From assembly GCA_034401795.1 (NCBI GenBank), contig CM067372.1, forward strand, positions 40,308,929-40,372,928: a stretch of DNA of 64,000 bases, given 5' to 3'. Both the position numbers and the translations under genes were made by a program. Shown in pieces: positions 23,405-35,155 of the stretch. The stretch is from Chaetoderma sp. LZ-2023a (taxonomy: Eukaryota; Mollusca; Caudofoveata; Chaetodermatida; Chaetodermatidae). Numbering within the stretch: the first letter of the stretch is position 1; each line of letters opens with the position of its first letter. The notes under the pieces are model-generated. The model had not been told where the DNA came from. It searched no databases and worked only from the letters and a program-made list of their open reading frames with translations.

Positions 23405-25673
23405 CAAATCAAGTCAATTATACTTTAAAACAGTGCTTTAGAGGCCGACAAAAGGCTATATAATATGTCAGATAAATGTTGTAGTCATAAGGATGAAAGC
23501 AGAGTGCGCCAGCGATTAACATGTGAGCCCAGTCACAGAAAATCGCCTCTATAGCTTGACGAACATCAGGGCTATATCTAATTACTTCGGGTACGCAATC
23601 TTGTGAGGAATCGAGAGGAAGGTCAATCATCATCTCATCATCATCATCATGGATGTACGTCAGTTGCATCTCTTGTAAGCATGCATACCGATTCTCCCTT
23701 ACAATCTTCCTGTGTGGTTCGGGCACAGCACATCTGAGCAAAAATCATTTCTATCTTCAAATTCTACTTTACACAATGGACAGACTGGGTTAGTTGTGTG
23801 CTCATTGCGCTTGAATAATGCTTCATGCACCTGAAGCTTATATGAGCCTGTCAATATCTTTACCATCACTAAGGCCTTTTTGTCTCATATAGAGAGTATG
23901 CTGCTGACTTCCGTAGAAGGACTACCGAAGAATGCTTGCGCGTTTCAGCAGACATATACCTCAGAGACGGCAATGTTTGAGCTTCCAGTAGTGCTTCTGA
24001 TGTCCATAGCTCGGAGACGGAATTGCCAACTTCTCCCTTCCACAAATGCTTTGCTGGCCTTAATAGCAGAAGTGAATAAGCGCTTGGGACCATATGCTTA
24101 GCTAACGTTTCTTCTACGTATATAAACCAGCTTTGAGAATGTGATCCTTTCATAGCAAGTTGTCGTAAAGCAATCTGATATTCCACACAATCTGAGTCAG
24201 CGATAACATTCTGGTAGAGGGTGAGAACACGTCGATACACTTAAGCTTCCACTGGTAGCCAAGTAACCCTCGAACTGCAATGTTTGCCGTATGCGTTGGA
24301 AGTCCCTGAAGCTGCCGCAACTTTGATGGTTGAATGATGTCTAGCTTTGAAAGTAACTTTGAATTAAGTTTCCATAATTCTGTACCATACAGTAATCTAG
24401 GTAGCATGAAAATTTGAAAGATCTTTTGTGAGATTGCTCGGGAGATACCATTTCTGGCATGCAGTCCTGCACCCATCATGTCATATAGTGCTCCAGTAGC
24501 AATGTTGATAATTTTATTGACTCTTTAAGCACTAAGATCTTGTGCTGCACCATGCAAGATACCAAGATGAATCATTTCCCTCTCCTTAGGAATACTATCC
24601 CCATTCAACAAGAGAGAGGTATCAACAGTTGAGTCGCCATAGTCAGACTTATCTGTATTACATGATCTTCTGTCAGCATTCAGATGGCTGGAAACAACAT
24701 TCAGTATAATCTGTCCATCCGGTGATTTTGTGTTTGCAGCTATAGCAATGGCATCGGCAACAGTTGGTACATTGTAGCAAGTCGTACCAATCTGTGCTCT
24801 AAGATTAAGATCTTTAACGTTCTGTAGGACATATTTTTTTGTCAGTTTTAAATAGTGCAGGTGAAATACCACCACCCGACATCGTACCCTGTAGCATTCT
24901 ATATGATGATGAGAGCTTGCCTTTCTGTTTGACATTGCAGCTGAAAACGGTATACCAATCACGCATTATAAGCCAAATAGCTGGGCCAATGCCTATCAGC
25001 AGAGCAAGGTACTTAAATAGGCCATCATGCCACACAGTGTCAAAAGCTTTGGCTACATCCATAAATATGATCGTCAAGTCATCTTTGTTTTCAGCAACCT
25101 ATACAATTTGTTCAACTAGTACTAATGCTGTAAACAGTGGAGCCACACCTATAAAACCACGCTGGAGTCCTGACTGTGCCTCTTTGAATTTCGTGTTTAG
25201 ATTCAATATCAGGAGATGCTCAGGTCCTTTGCTAAATATACAAATTAAAGTAATACCGTGACAGTTTGTGGGTTGCAATGCAGATTTGTCTCTCTTTTTC
25301 AACAAAGGTTTCTGGATGCCCTCTTTAAACACAGCGGGAACTAAACTATACCACATTCAATCATTATATTGTAGAATTGTTTTAGTATCGGAGTACGGTC
25401 CTGCTGCGCGTGACCTATGTGCTCAGCAGTTAGATCGTTAACATCATCGGCTTTTTTGTTCATCTTGTTAATACAGGCAGCAGTTTCTTGACATGGGAAT
25501 GGATCGAAGTCGGTAACGAGAGTCATTGAAAGAGCTGATATTACTTTCATCTCCATGGTAACCTGGTCTCTGTGTTCACTATCAAAACAGCTGTTATCTT
25601 TGGGAATCGCCAAATCACCAAAGTATGCAACCCAAGCTTCACCGACTGAATCAGGAGACTCGTGCATAACACC
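23405..25673 (-). mobile_element. degraded LINE D, RT domain, 5'-truncated
   Basis: Minus-strand pieces in order. 25733-25341 is RT fingers: NKMNKKADDVNDLTAEHIGH. 25356-25099 holds the block ending in the fingers/palm. 25077-24814 includes FMDVAKAFDTVWHDGLFKYL and GTMSGGGISP. 24479-24150 holds PRLLYGTELWKL with LRQLQGLPTHTA. A Cys-rich C-terminal tail follows near 23740. Frames shift repeatedly, so it is dead. Its lettering differs from the LINE at 8391, so it is a different family. The 3' end carries an ATCAA-type tail at about 23400. The 5' cut at about 25673 abuts the tandem repeat, into which the LINE seems to have inserted. Confidence 0.78.
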
Positions 25674-27240
25674 ATTCAGCGGTTCCGGAGATGCTGGGTT
25701 TTTTGCCAAAACTAGGTCATCCCCGGTGGCCACCGAACCATCTGGTCAATCAGGTTCTCTTGAACAAACTTGGCTTAGCCAGTGCCCTAGATGGTGTTTC
25801 TGGAGTTTTGAATCAATCCCCGAAGTGGTTTCGGAGAAGAAAGATTTTAAAGACGTTTGTAGAAATCGGCCAATATCCAAGATGGCCACTGACCAAATTA
25901 GCTGATCGGCTTCATTTGTACAAACTTGAATCTCTATGTCATAAATATGCTTCCCGCCAAATATAATTGAAATCAGTCTAGTAGTTATCGAGAAGACATT
26001 TTAAATTTCCCATTGCTTTAGTATGGGAGCCTGTGGCGGGAAAATGATCCAAGATGGCCGCCAAACGGTTTATCCAACAGTTTCGAAATGGCAAATTTGA
26101 GCTCCGAATACCCCAAAAATTATATAAAACCAATTTCTGCCTCAAAAGCCATCAAATAAAGAAATCCAATATGGCCGCCCAACACGATACATTTTGATTG
26201 GCCCAGATTTTTGATGGATTAACTTCCCTTGAACAAACTTTAATTGCCCTTAGTCCCTAATGATATCTTCCAAATTTCGGCTTTCAGGAAAACTTGGTCA
26301 TCCAAGATGGCCGCTGAACCATTTGGTGTATCATGTCCTCTTGAACAAACTTGACTTACCGCTTTCCCTAGATGATGTTTCATGAGGTTTGAATCGATTC
26401 CCCATGTGGTTCGATTCCCCAAGAGGTTCCATAGATTTTTAAAGATGTTTCCTAAAATCGTACGAAATCCTAGATGGCCGCCGGCCAAATTGGCCGATCG
26501 GGTTCATTTGAACAAACTTGGATCCCGATGCCCTAAGGATGATTCCTGCAAAATATAATTGAAATCGGCCTAGTAGTTCACCAGAAGAAGACATTTTAAA
26601 TTTCCCATTGCTTTAGTATGGGAACCTTGGCGGGAAAATAGTCCAAGATGGCCGCCAAATCGTTTATCCGACAGTTTCGAAAATGGCAAATTTAAGCTCA
26701 GAATACCCAAAAACATATATTAAACTAATTTCGCCTCAAAATCCCTAAAATAAAAAAATCCAATATGGCCGCCAAACACGCTACATTTTGATTGGCCCAC
26801 GCGGCCATGTTTTTTGATGGATCAACTTCCCTTGAACAAAGTTTATTGGCCCTTAGTCCCTAATCATATATCTTCCAAATTTCGGCAGAATCCCTTCAGC
26901 GGTTCTGGAGAAGTCGTTTTCGGGAAAAATAGGTCATCCAAGATGTCCGCCGAACCATTTGGTCAATTAAGTCTTCTTGAACAAACTTCGCTTACTTCTT
27001 TCCCTAGATGATGTATTATGAGCTTTGAATCGATTCCTCAAGCGGTTTCGGAGAAGATTTTTAAAGACGTTTCCTAAAATCGGACAAAATCAAAGATGGC
27101 CGCTAGCCAAATTGGTCTATCGGCTTCATTTGAGCAAATTTGGATCCCTATGCCCTAAGGATGCTTCCTGCCAAATATAATTCAAATCGGCCCAGTGGAT
27201 CTTGAGAAGCCGTTTAAAGGACCAGTTGAGGGACGATGGA
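25674..27240. repeat. ~0.6 kb tandem repeat with recurring AAGATGGCCGCC motif
   Basis: Equivalent points (GGTCATCC) lie at 25715, 26296 and 26932, giving periods of 581 and 636 bp and about 2.5 units. Shared landmarks are CTTGAACAAACTTG, CCAAATATAATTGAAATCGG, and TTTAAATTTCCCATTGCTTT. Within the units the motif AAGATGGCCGCC or a one-base variant occurs about ten times (for example 26049, 26302, 26470, 26643, 27092). The array is non-coding. It ends near 27240 in a GGACGATGGACGGATGACGG segment. Confidence 0.85.
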
Positions 27241-27312
27241 CGGATGACGGACACACGATGGACGGTCGTCATGACATAAGCTCACTTGGCCTTTCAGGCC
27301 AGCTGAACTAAT
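27225..27312. repeat. hairpin end of the tandem-repeat family
   Basis: GACGGATGACGGAC-type sequence is followed by TGACATAAGCTCACTTGGC, a short loop, and GGCCAGCTGAACTAA, an imperfect inverted repeat. I infer this is a terminus of the element that gave rise to the array. Confidence 0.5.
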
Positions 27313-27459
27313 AATGCTAGAAAGTTAGCTATGCATCTTAGCCGTATCAGATCCACGTCTGGAAATTAGCATAAAAATCGATGACGACGATTGTCGATGC
27401 TCTGATGTCAATTATGCCTTCAATGGGATATCACCATGTATGGACAGTTATGCATGCAC

Positions 27460-27775
27460 GCATACATACACACGGGTGCAGGCTTATCCATCAGGCAATG
27501 GATCTTTCCGGTTTTAGCTATGCCCCGCACATCTCCAGCTAAGCTCCACCCACACCTCGCTCGTGTTGGGATCGATCGATCTTTGAACACCCAGACTATC
27601 AATTTCCAAAGAAATACACAGGTAAGCTGTTGAATATTTTGAAACTAACTTGACTGGGTGCTGTTGCTGCCTAAGGCAGCAACAGCGCCCTGTCAAATTA
27701 GTTTCAACATATTCAACAGCATGTTTAGTAAATAGCAAAGAATTACAAAGACATACAATTCATACAACGTGTCAG
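27460..27775 (-). repeat. dispersed repeat with internal palindrome, copy 2
   Basis: Inverse of the element at 2280-2520 and better preserved. Its palindrome pairs GCTGTTGAATATTTTGAAAC (27629) with GTTTCAACATATTCAACAGC (27702) around GCTGTTGCTGCCTAAGGC. The flanking AGCTATGCCCCGCACATC and ACATACAATTCATACAACG blocks correspond to copy 1. Non-coding. Confidence 0.78.
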
Positions 27776-29837
27776 ACTTTTTGAGATTTTATGACGTCTA
27801 TATGGAACCCTTTGTGACGTAATGATTGTGACGTCATCATACACGCGCTGAGCTGATTATGACGTCATGCGAGGTCAGATGATGGATAGATACTCTGGAA
27901 AGGTGAATTGGGCACGGTCCCAGAGCTTGGGTAACAGGGCTGGAGGTCGACCCCGTCCCCATGCTTTGATACTGTATTAGAACGATAGCGGACTTCAGAC
28001 TTCAGAGATACGACAATCATTAAGATTTTGCGTTTTACAAAATACAAAAAAAAAATTCTTAGCACATGATAATTAAGTGTCCATTTCATAGATGTGCTGA
28101 TGCCCCACCCACCCACCCCACCGCCTTTACACGCTGTCTACAGACCCACTGTCAGGGACTGTATAACTAAAGCATCAACCTCAATATTAAAGTTAGACGA
28201 TACTCGTCGTGTGGACTGTGTACTGTGTGGCTAATCTAATCCACGCCAACCAATACTTGTAAGCGTAGCCGACACACACAAATAATAACACACACGGACC
28301 CCACCCCGGCCCGAACACACGCACACGCGCATGCACTCCAGTCCCCTATCGTGTCAAGTTTAACAAACTTTGCAGTGGAAAGACATACCGTTATCTGATT
28401 GGCATGGAACTATTGGGATGGCGAATAAAGCACATTGTTTTATTAGCCAATCGTTCTGTGCCAATCATATAAAGGAAACGAGCAACAATTGTGACATAGG
28501 CCTATTGGAGATAAATATGTGTAGACATTTTATGAGAAACTGGGCAGAAATAAAATAATTTCTCCACCAAACGAAGAAATGTATTTACCTCCCGAAATGC
28601 AGGAGACCATCCATCTGGAGAGCATTCAGAGCATCCAGACTTCAACATCTCTCGTGGGTCACCGGACACCTACCCCCCCCCCCACCCCACCCCCGCCCAC
28701 CTCCTCCACCCCCACCCCACTCCTCCTCCTCCACCCCCACCCACACACACCCCAAATCACCCCCCCCCGCATTGTTGCGGGAAATGGGGCACCCCGTCCC
28801 AAGCCCCCTCCCTCCAGTTTATTTGCCTTGTGGCCCATAATGCTGCCAGGTAGCTCCTGCATACACACAAGCTTGCACACATGTATTTGCAATCACCATA
28901 ATGAAATATGTATCTTGCTAAAAATATGGATGATTGTCTCGCCTAGATTGCATAACTGGCACATCATAGCCTAATGAGTATTGAATGTAACCAGACATGC
29001 GCCACTATTACTCGCATAGATAGTCAGCAACAACCTGTATAGTTACCTTGAGATTGAGATTCAGAGAATTCGGATTTCAAAGTTACAATAGATTACAAGA
29101 TGCTTAAGAAAGTGAGCGTGGTTTAGCGCAATTGGGCGTGGCATATATAGAAATGAATCCCTTTATTTCAATATAACACCGAATCCTAATGGTTAGTTCT
29201 CATATCCGGATAAGCAGTGTCACAAGCATCATTATGTTATATCACGAGTTTTGATCAATAATAGTTATCGTGTTATGATAGTCAGCTTTTTTTAAGAGCG
29301 GGTACATTGCATAGTCAATAAGTGAATAAGGATGAATACAATCTGTCAGGGAGTTCAGCGTTCGAGAGATCCAAACACGGGGCAAATCGTTGGTGGAGCT
29401 TAGCTAGAGATGAGCGGGTCATAGCGAAAAGTAGATTCATCCTTTACGTTACGAGTAGTATTGATATCGACCCGGTAAGAAGTATCGCTGCTGAGAGAAA
29501 GGTGTCGCTTTCTGGTAACTCAATGCAGGCGGGTTATCATCAAAGCTCTGATGCAGTGGTCTGGAACAAAGCAGATACATCATAGCATCTTCTAATCAAA
29601 ATATATCAATACATATATAGCAGTCATCTTCATTCAGTTATTCACGTGCTTTAAACATAATTTATTTTGCTCAATGGAAGCATAATAAGACTTGTCTTAT
29701 AAACATGTCTCCTGTACAGATACAAATGTTATACAATAATTACATCAAGATGGGGTAGGCCTATTATAAACAATAGTATACAGAGGTAAGGTATGTAAAT
29801 AACTAATTAATTGACCATCTATATCAAGCATTGATTT
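27776..29837. other. 2 kb without recognisable genes
   Basis: Contents seen: a C-rich/CCACCCC tract (28672-28815), an ACACAC-rich stretch (28265-28335), and a fragment of the dispersed repeat at 29385-29432 (TGGTGGAGCTTAGCTAGAG then GTCATAGCGAAAA). The rest is unremarkable A+T-rich DNA. Proline-rich frames over 28650-28800 reflect the C-rich tract. Confidence 0.6.
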
Positions 29838-29901
29838 CAATTCTACTAGGTAGTGCGCACCCGTGCGTACGTGTGCGTGAATGTGTGCGTGCGTGAGTGT
29901 A

Positions 29902-29988
<87 letters not shown>

Positions 29989-30094
29989 AGAGAGAGAGAG
30001 AGAGAGGGGGGGGGGAGGGGGAGGGAGGGAGGTAGAGAGATGAAAGTTATGGGAAAAGGGACTGAAAGAGAGAAGGAGAGAGAGAGAGAGAGAG

Positions 30095-30145
<51 letters not shown>

Positions 30146-30264
30146 GAGGTGAGAGCGCGGCGGGTGGGGGGGGGGGGGGGGGGTGGGGAGGGGGGAAAGT
30201 GAATTCTACTAGGTAGTGCGCACCCGTGCGTACGTGTGCGTGAATGTGTGCGTGCGTGAGTGTA

Positions 30265-30330
<66 letters not shown>

Positions 30331-30378
30331 GGGGGGGGGGGGGAGGGGGGAGGGGAGAGGAGGTAGAGAGATGAAAGT

Positions 30379-30413
<35 letters not shown>

Positions 30414-30484
30414 CTCACGCTCTCTCTCGCTCTCTCGCTCTCTCGCTCTCTTTCGCTCTCTCGCTCTCTCGCTCTCTCTCTCTG
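29838..30484. repeat. duplicated GA/GT/CT microsatellite block
   Basis: TTCTACTAGGTAGTGCGCACCCG occurs near 29840 and again near 30203, each followed by GCGTGAGTGTATGTGTGAGA and a long GA tract. Tracts are: (GA)n 29907-30006, (GT)n 30099-30140, a G-run near 30166-30182, (GA)n 30270-30330, and (CT)n 30383-30483. The last two form a (GA)n...(CT)n inverted pair. Confidence 0.92.
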
Positions 30485-30892
30485 GTATTTCATAATTAAA
30501 TGAATTTGCTAGGAATATAAGGAGAATGGAAGTGAAATTTATTCAGGCGGTTAGCGTAATTTATGCAGTCAGCGGCAATGGCCTGCCAAAATAGTTAGTT
30601 CCATCCAGCACTCATCCCGCCTACCACTTCTGGATTATATCTTTCATCTCAGTCGCTGTAACGAGCATCATTAGACCTAGTAGGCGGTGCGGGATATGTT
30701 CCGCTAAGTAAATGCGTGTCTCTCGGCACAAATACAGTACAGAAGATTGGCACTGACCACTTGATATTGCTGCTAACAGGCGGGTTGTTGATCAGACTTA
30801 TTCTACGAAAGACTAGTTATTAAATAATAATTTCATCAAATACATGTAATTGATTCAAATAACCAAGCAAGACTGGCAGTAGTTCGATGCCA

Positions 30893-30990
30893 ATGAATGA
30901 ATGAATGAATGAACGAACGAACGAACGAACGAACGAACGAACGAACGAACGAACGAACGAACGAACGAACGAACGAATGAATGAGTGAAT
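30893..30990. repeat. (GAAT)n/(CGAA)n tetranucleotide tract
   Basis: TGAATGAATGAA passes into (CGAA)n and back to TGAATGAGTGAA. The antisense frame reads as Ser-Phe-Val-Arg repeats and is an artefact. Confidence 0.95.
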
Positions 30991-31724
30991 GAATGACTGG
31001 AAGATTGACAGACAGACGGACGGACGGTTCGACGGTTAAACGTCTGGACGGGGGAGTAGAGGGATGGATGAGTGGGTATGTATTCCCACTATTGTAATTA
31101 AGTGCGAATGTAGCAGATTTATTTTTCATACATTTAGTGTATATATTTCCATAATGCAAAAAGCGGTATTCATTACATACAAACTGTAGGGTGAAATATA
31201 ATTTAGCACACATAGAACTTTCACAAATCAAAGCATTTCCTAGCCTAGTAAATGTAATGTTATCTATCATTTAATATACAAAAACATGTCAGTTAATACA
31301 ACGCTAAACATCCATATAGGGGGGCCTACCCTAACATGCACTATACATAGACTATCCAAACAACGTATACATTAAACCAACGCGAATTTAAAGATTATTT
31401 AAATGTATCTACCGCACTGATCAAATATTTTGGAATAAAATATTTATATTCACACTACATGATAACAATATGTCAAATATAATTAAATTGAGCTTTTTTG
31501 TAGTAAAAAATGCAGCTATCCAACTATAGCGACCTTCCCATGAGGGCGTGGTGGGTTCTAAGACCGCTCCCAATCACTTGTAGAGTGTAGCACGGATCAC
31601 TGTCGGGTGCGTACGAGACGGCACGGTCCGGGATAGTCCACGCTCACCCCTCCGCTGACCACACAACGGCCCGCGCATAAACGGCCATTCCAGCAGGAGA
31701 ACAAAATAAGTGAGATCTCCCTAC

Positions 31725-31746
31725 GCGCATGCGCATGCGCATGCGC
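31725..31746. promoter_or_regulatory. tandem GCGCATGCGC motif, NRF1-like sites
   Basis: Three overlapping copies of the palindrome GCGCATGCGC. The same decamer is the consensus for the NRF1 family of animal promoter-binding factors. It lies in a local G+C-rich patch 200 bp before the Polinton. Whether a promoter exists here is unproven; alternating purine-pyrimidine DNA could also be a Z-DNA-prone repeat. Confidence 0.35.
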
Positions 31747-31949
31747 GGCCATGAGAGGTAAACAAACATTGACGCGTTATGTATATAATTGTTCATATTA
31801 TGGCAATTCCGTAATATGGGACCGTCCTCAAAGATTTTGGTGTGTATTAATATCGAATTGAATGAGGAATTTAAAACTCTGAACAGAAATTAAATCGATT
31901 CAGATCTGGTGAAGATATGGTAACGTTAAGACGGACTATTAAGAGCTCT

Positions 31950-32194
31950 AGTAGTAGGGTCGGAGTCAAAATGATACCACCTCCCTCAACTGGCAGCCGT
32001 TCGGCGATCCGTGGCCCCAACCGCCCTCTCAATCCCTGGGGCATAGGGTTGTTGAGACATGTGGTTGGTGTATGCCTCTAGATGGAGATGGGAGCTATGC
32101 GCCAGGGATTGAGAGGGCGGTGGGGGCCACCACAGAGCGCCGAACGGCTGCCAGTTGAGGGAGGTAGTATCATTTTGACTCCGACCCTACTACT
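31950..32194 (+). repeat. left terminal inverted repeat, itself palindromic
   Basis: The first ~97 bases (AGTAGTAGGGTCGGAGTC onward) are the near-exact inverse of the last ~97 (to GACTCCGACCCTACTACT), around a ~50-base spacer with GAGACATGTGGTTGGTGT. The whole 245-bp block is repeated in inverse orientation at 46042-46286. A third, truncated arm (AGTCAAAATGAGACCACC to about 32234) follows directly. Confidence 0.9.
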
Positions 32195-32230
32195 AGTCAA
32201 AATGAGACCACCTCCCTCAACTGGCAGCCG

Positions 32231-32540
32231 TTGAGACGGGTGGTACAGTACCGTGTAGAATGGGTCCTCTTCGAGGTGCCCCAGCAGGGCACAAGATACA
32301 TACACGCCAATGTGCTACGTCAACCTCCGGGCACTGCTCACATCAGCACACTGTTAGAAGTTGGCCGGGACGTGATAGAGTATCTCCCAGGTGCCAACAG
32401 CAACCTATCAGTCCTAGCCTGTTCACACCCGTAAATCACCTGTTTGACAGCCCCTCCATTAACATATATGCCAGCACGGATGGGATATCGGACGCCCATT
32501 TAGAGTTTACACTCTTATTACTCCTTGAACTGATGACAAC
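32231..32540 (+). pseudogene. unknown Polinton gene remnant next to the left terminus
   Basis: A 67-codon frame (32231-32434, with VEWVLFEVPQQG and HISTLLEVGRDVIEYL) continues, after a shift near 32425, in another frame (NHLFDSPSINIYASTDG) that stops just before the next gene's ATG at 32541. The two together suggest one broken gene of about 100 codons. No family recognised; the inner truncated arm of the terminal repeat overlaps its start. Confidence 0.4.
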
Positions 32541-33761
32541 ATGATATCACAACAGGAATATCTGACCTTTGCCGAGATAATGAACCCGATAGAGGGTTGC
32601 CCAAACGCCGCACAGATGATCGCACAGCAACAGATCTGTCAACAGGAAGGAGAGTGACTACAGCGGGAGAGCTGGTATCAACAGGTTGCCAGCAAGGCAA
32701 GGATGCGAAGGAACAGTGAAGGTTCCCGATACTGGCAGGCCCTCCTGGAGGAGAGTAAGCGGGATGCAGGAGTCTTGACAGATGACGATTAGCCAGATGT
32801 CTTCACATACGACGATGAGCCAGATGTCTTCACATACGACGATGAGCCAGGTGTCTTCACAGACGAGGATGAGCCAGATGTCATACAGTGGGAAGAGGAG
32901 ATGGCGCAGAAGTGTAAGACCAAGAAAGCCATCCAGCGGCAGACCTACTATCTTGGTCATAAGGTGAAGTTCCAGATGTCACGTCTGGCACCTGACATAG
33001 GGCTGGATGACCACTTTCTAAGAGACGTCTGTCTTGACACTAAAAAGCTGGCACGGTTCACCAGGCTCTCCAAAATGAATCCTTCTATGACTCATAAGCA
33101 GATTCCGCAGGCGATGCAGGTTTAATCTCCAGGTATACTATGGCAAAATGAGAATGCAGGTTTAATCTCCAGGTATACTATTGCAAAATCAGAGTGGCGG
33201 AAGCAACCAGAATTATACCGCTCACTGACTGACGAGGGTGGTACAGTATATGGCTGGCCACTCCATCAGCTAGATGCCATCAGGCAGAATCTTGTCCATG
33301 AGGCAGAAAAGTACAGCAGAACGCGCAGGCGATATAAGACAGCCTACAACGTCCTCGCGCGTACAACCACTGCCGTGGGTGTGATTGGAGCCAGTGCTGG
33401 TGTGGCAGCTGTGGCCACTCTTGCTACAGGGGTGGGTGCCATCGTCGCCATCCCGCTTGGTGGTGTGACACTAGCTACCACTGTCTTGGCGACTGGCTTG
33501 GTGGTGTGGCAGCGGCAGATCACAAGGAGGCTGGAGAAGCATGCTAAGTACGTGGCACTGGCACAGAGTATGCTACGGACTATCGACGAGTCTGTCAGCA
33601 AAGCTCTCGAGGATGGACAGGTCACCGATGAAGAGCACCACCATATATTGAAGGTCCAAGCCCTGTACCACACAGAGAAACCTAAAGTGCGACAGCAATA
33701 CCTCAAAGGCTCCAGCGGGCGGGTTGATATGGAGGAGCTAAAAAACGAGATCTTACGGTGA
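32541..33761 (+). pseudogene. Polinton-associated membrane protein with acidic repeats (broken)
   Basis: The ATG at 32541 opens a frame carrying a TGA at 32655 and a TAG at 32790. A 27-bp repeat encoding PDVFTYDDE occurs about three times (32793-32880). It then reads through KAIQRQTYYLGHKVKFQMS to a 40-bp direct duplication (33116-33155 and 33156-33195) that shifts the frame. The C-terminal part (ending 33761) has a glycine/alanine hydrophobic segment (GVIGASAGVAAVATLATG), then an amphipathic helix region with SKALEDGQVTDEEHH. Proteins with this glycine-rich membrane region followed by a helical SKA..D..I-D-E segment are, from my knowledge, common in Polintons of cnidarians and other invertebrates, but have no assigned function. 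Confidence 0.6.
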
Positions 33762-33842
33762 GGTCGCCTCGCTGGTCTGTGAAGTCGAGCCGACTACAAA
33801 TAGTGTGCTGCCTGTATGGTAGCTTTAAGAATACCAGTATAG

Positions 33843-35155
33843 ATGGCCTTCCCACTGAACCTCACGACAATCATCCGGAGCCAACCGCCCCTCCTGGGTA
33901 CACCCTTGACTGGCCTGAGAGGTATGTTGTCTGATATACCAGAGCTAACACCGTTCTCGATCACAGTGGATGGACGGTCCCGAACCAGCTTCTCAATCAA
34001 CCCATGACCGCTGACCAACTGCCCCATCACCATCAAGGAGGCGAAGCAAGTTCATACTTGGATGGCTGCTCCAAGCCTCTCATACTGGAATCAGCAGCTG
34101 AGCTTTGCCGTGTGGTGTGCCACGGCAGGATGTGGAGTAAGTTCCACCCTGCTTCACTCCTATTCTGGTACTCCTGAAGCTGTGGTCATCATCAGCTGTC
34201 TCAGATTCTACATGTTCTTCATGGTGCGACGAATCCTCCATGAGCTGGGTGCAAGCCTCCCTGATACAAACGACTTCGACCCACAGCTCAACAGTCATAG
34301 CGACTCAGCAGATAGCAGACAACAGAGTGAGTTCAGTGCTAACCCAGACTATCGGTGGCATGGTGGTGACAACAGCGGTCTAGGGATTATATACAGTGAC
34401 GCGAGACGTGACTACTCAGGATTCCCCCATTGAAAAAACTGACAAGTAGGCCATCGGAAGACAGCGACATTCTCGTTCGATCCAGACTCCGACCCTGGAG
34501 CGTTTGTGCCAAATATGCACATCACTGGCTTGCGGCAGGACTCCCCAGATGTGTGGAAGTACTTTGTCCCACACACCACCTCAGGCCTCAAACCAGCAGG
34601 GATCGTTCAGACCAACCAGTCCCTGGAAGCACTGTGCTACTGCCTCCTTACAGAACAGACCAAGCTGCATCATTCCATAGATGGTGTCAGCGGAGCAGGG
34701 GCCCAGGCCATGTTCATCAGTCTCATTGAGGATATGATCATCGTGGCAAACCCCAGTAGTCTTATTGCTAAGTTCCAACAGGGGTTGCAGAAGGCCCGTC
34801 GCAAACTTGACTTTGCTATTTCACCACACCTACGGTTGATTCCGAGCAACATGATCGTGAACATCGAGGACCTCCAAGTCAGGTGCTATAACAACATGAT
34901 AGTCGAAGGGAGTTCCCCCAGTGTCCACTTCGGCTTCAACACTGATATCAATGCAGCTATGCATAGTACGGGCATGGCAGCACATACAGTCGTTCCGACC
35001 CTGACGCTGCAGCCAGTCGACACGACATTTCCCATGGCAGCTCCACATAAAGGCGTTCCGACTCCGACACTGCAGCCAGTCGACACGACACTGCTTCCCA
35101 TGGCAACTCTACATGTGGTGTCAGGCCTAGCTATCATGGCGCTCGGGATCAGCCT
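33843..35155 (+). pseudogene. probable Polinton major capsid protein (double jelly roll), with in-frame stops
   Basis: One frame from the ATG at 33843 (MAFPLNLTTIIRS) runs to about codon 437, broken by TGA at 34005, 34431 and 34440 but by no frameshift. Landmarks are SYWNQQLSFAVWCATAGCGV, VRRILHELGASLP, the block after TSGLKPAGIVQTNQSLEA, and KARRKLDFAISPHLRLIPSN. I associate this arrangement with the Polinton capsid (PY) family, by recall and not by alignment. A 62-66-bp duplicated segment (34977-35104) and a hydrophobic stretch (VVSGLAIMALGISLL) close the frame. The natural stop appears lost, as the frame runs on antisense to the next gene. Confidence 0.6.

Larger units (their letters stand above)
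30485..31949. other. non-coding flank of the Polinton
   Basis: No gene recognised. It contains a GAAT/CGAA tetranucleotide tract (30893-30990) and an alternating GCGCAT tract at 31725-31746. The 250 bp before that (31520-31720) is more G+C-rich than its surroundings. Confidence 0.55.

Noticed and set aside
25674..27240. CRISPR-like or operator array
   Set aside because: Period of ~0.6 kb with diverged units in a eukaryotic setting; there are no short identical repeats with unique spacers.
29853..30493. Arg/Glu repeat proteins
   Set aside because: Translation artefacts of the GA and CT tracts.
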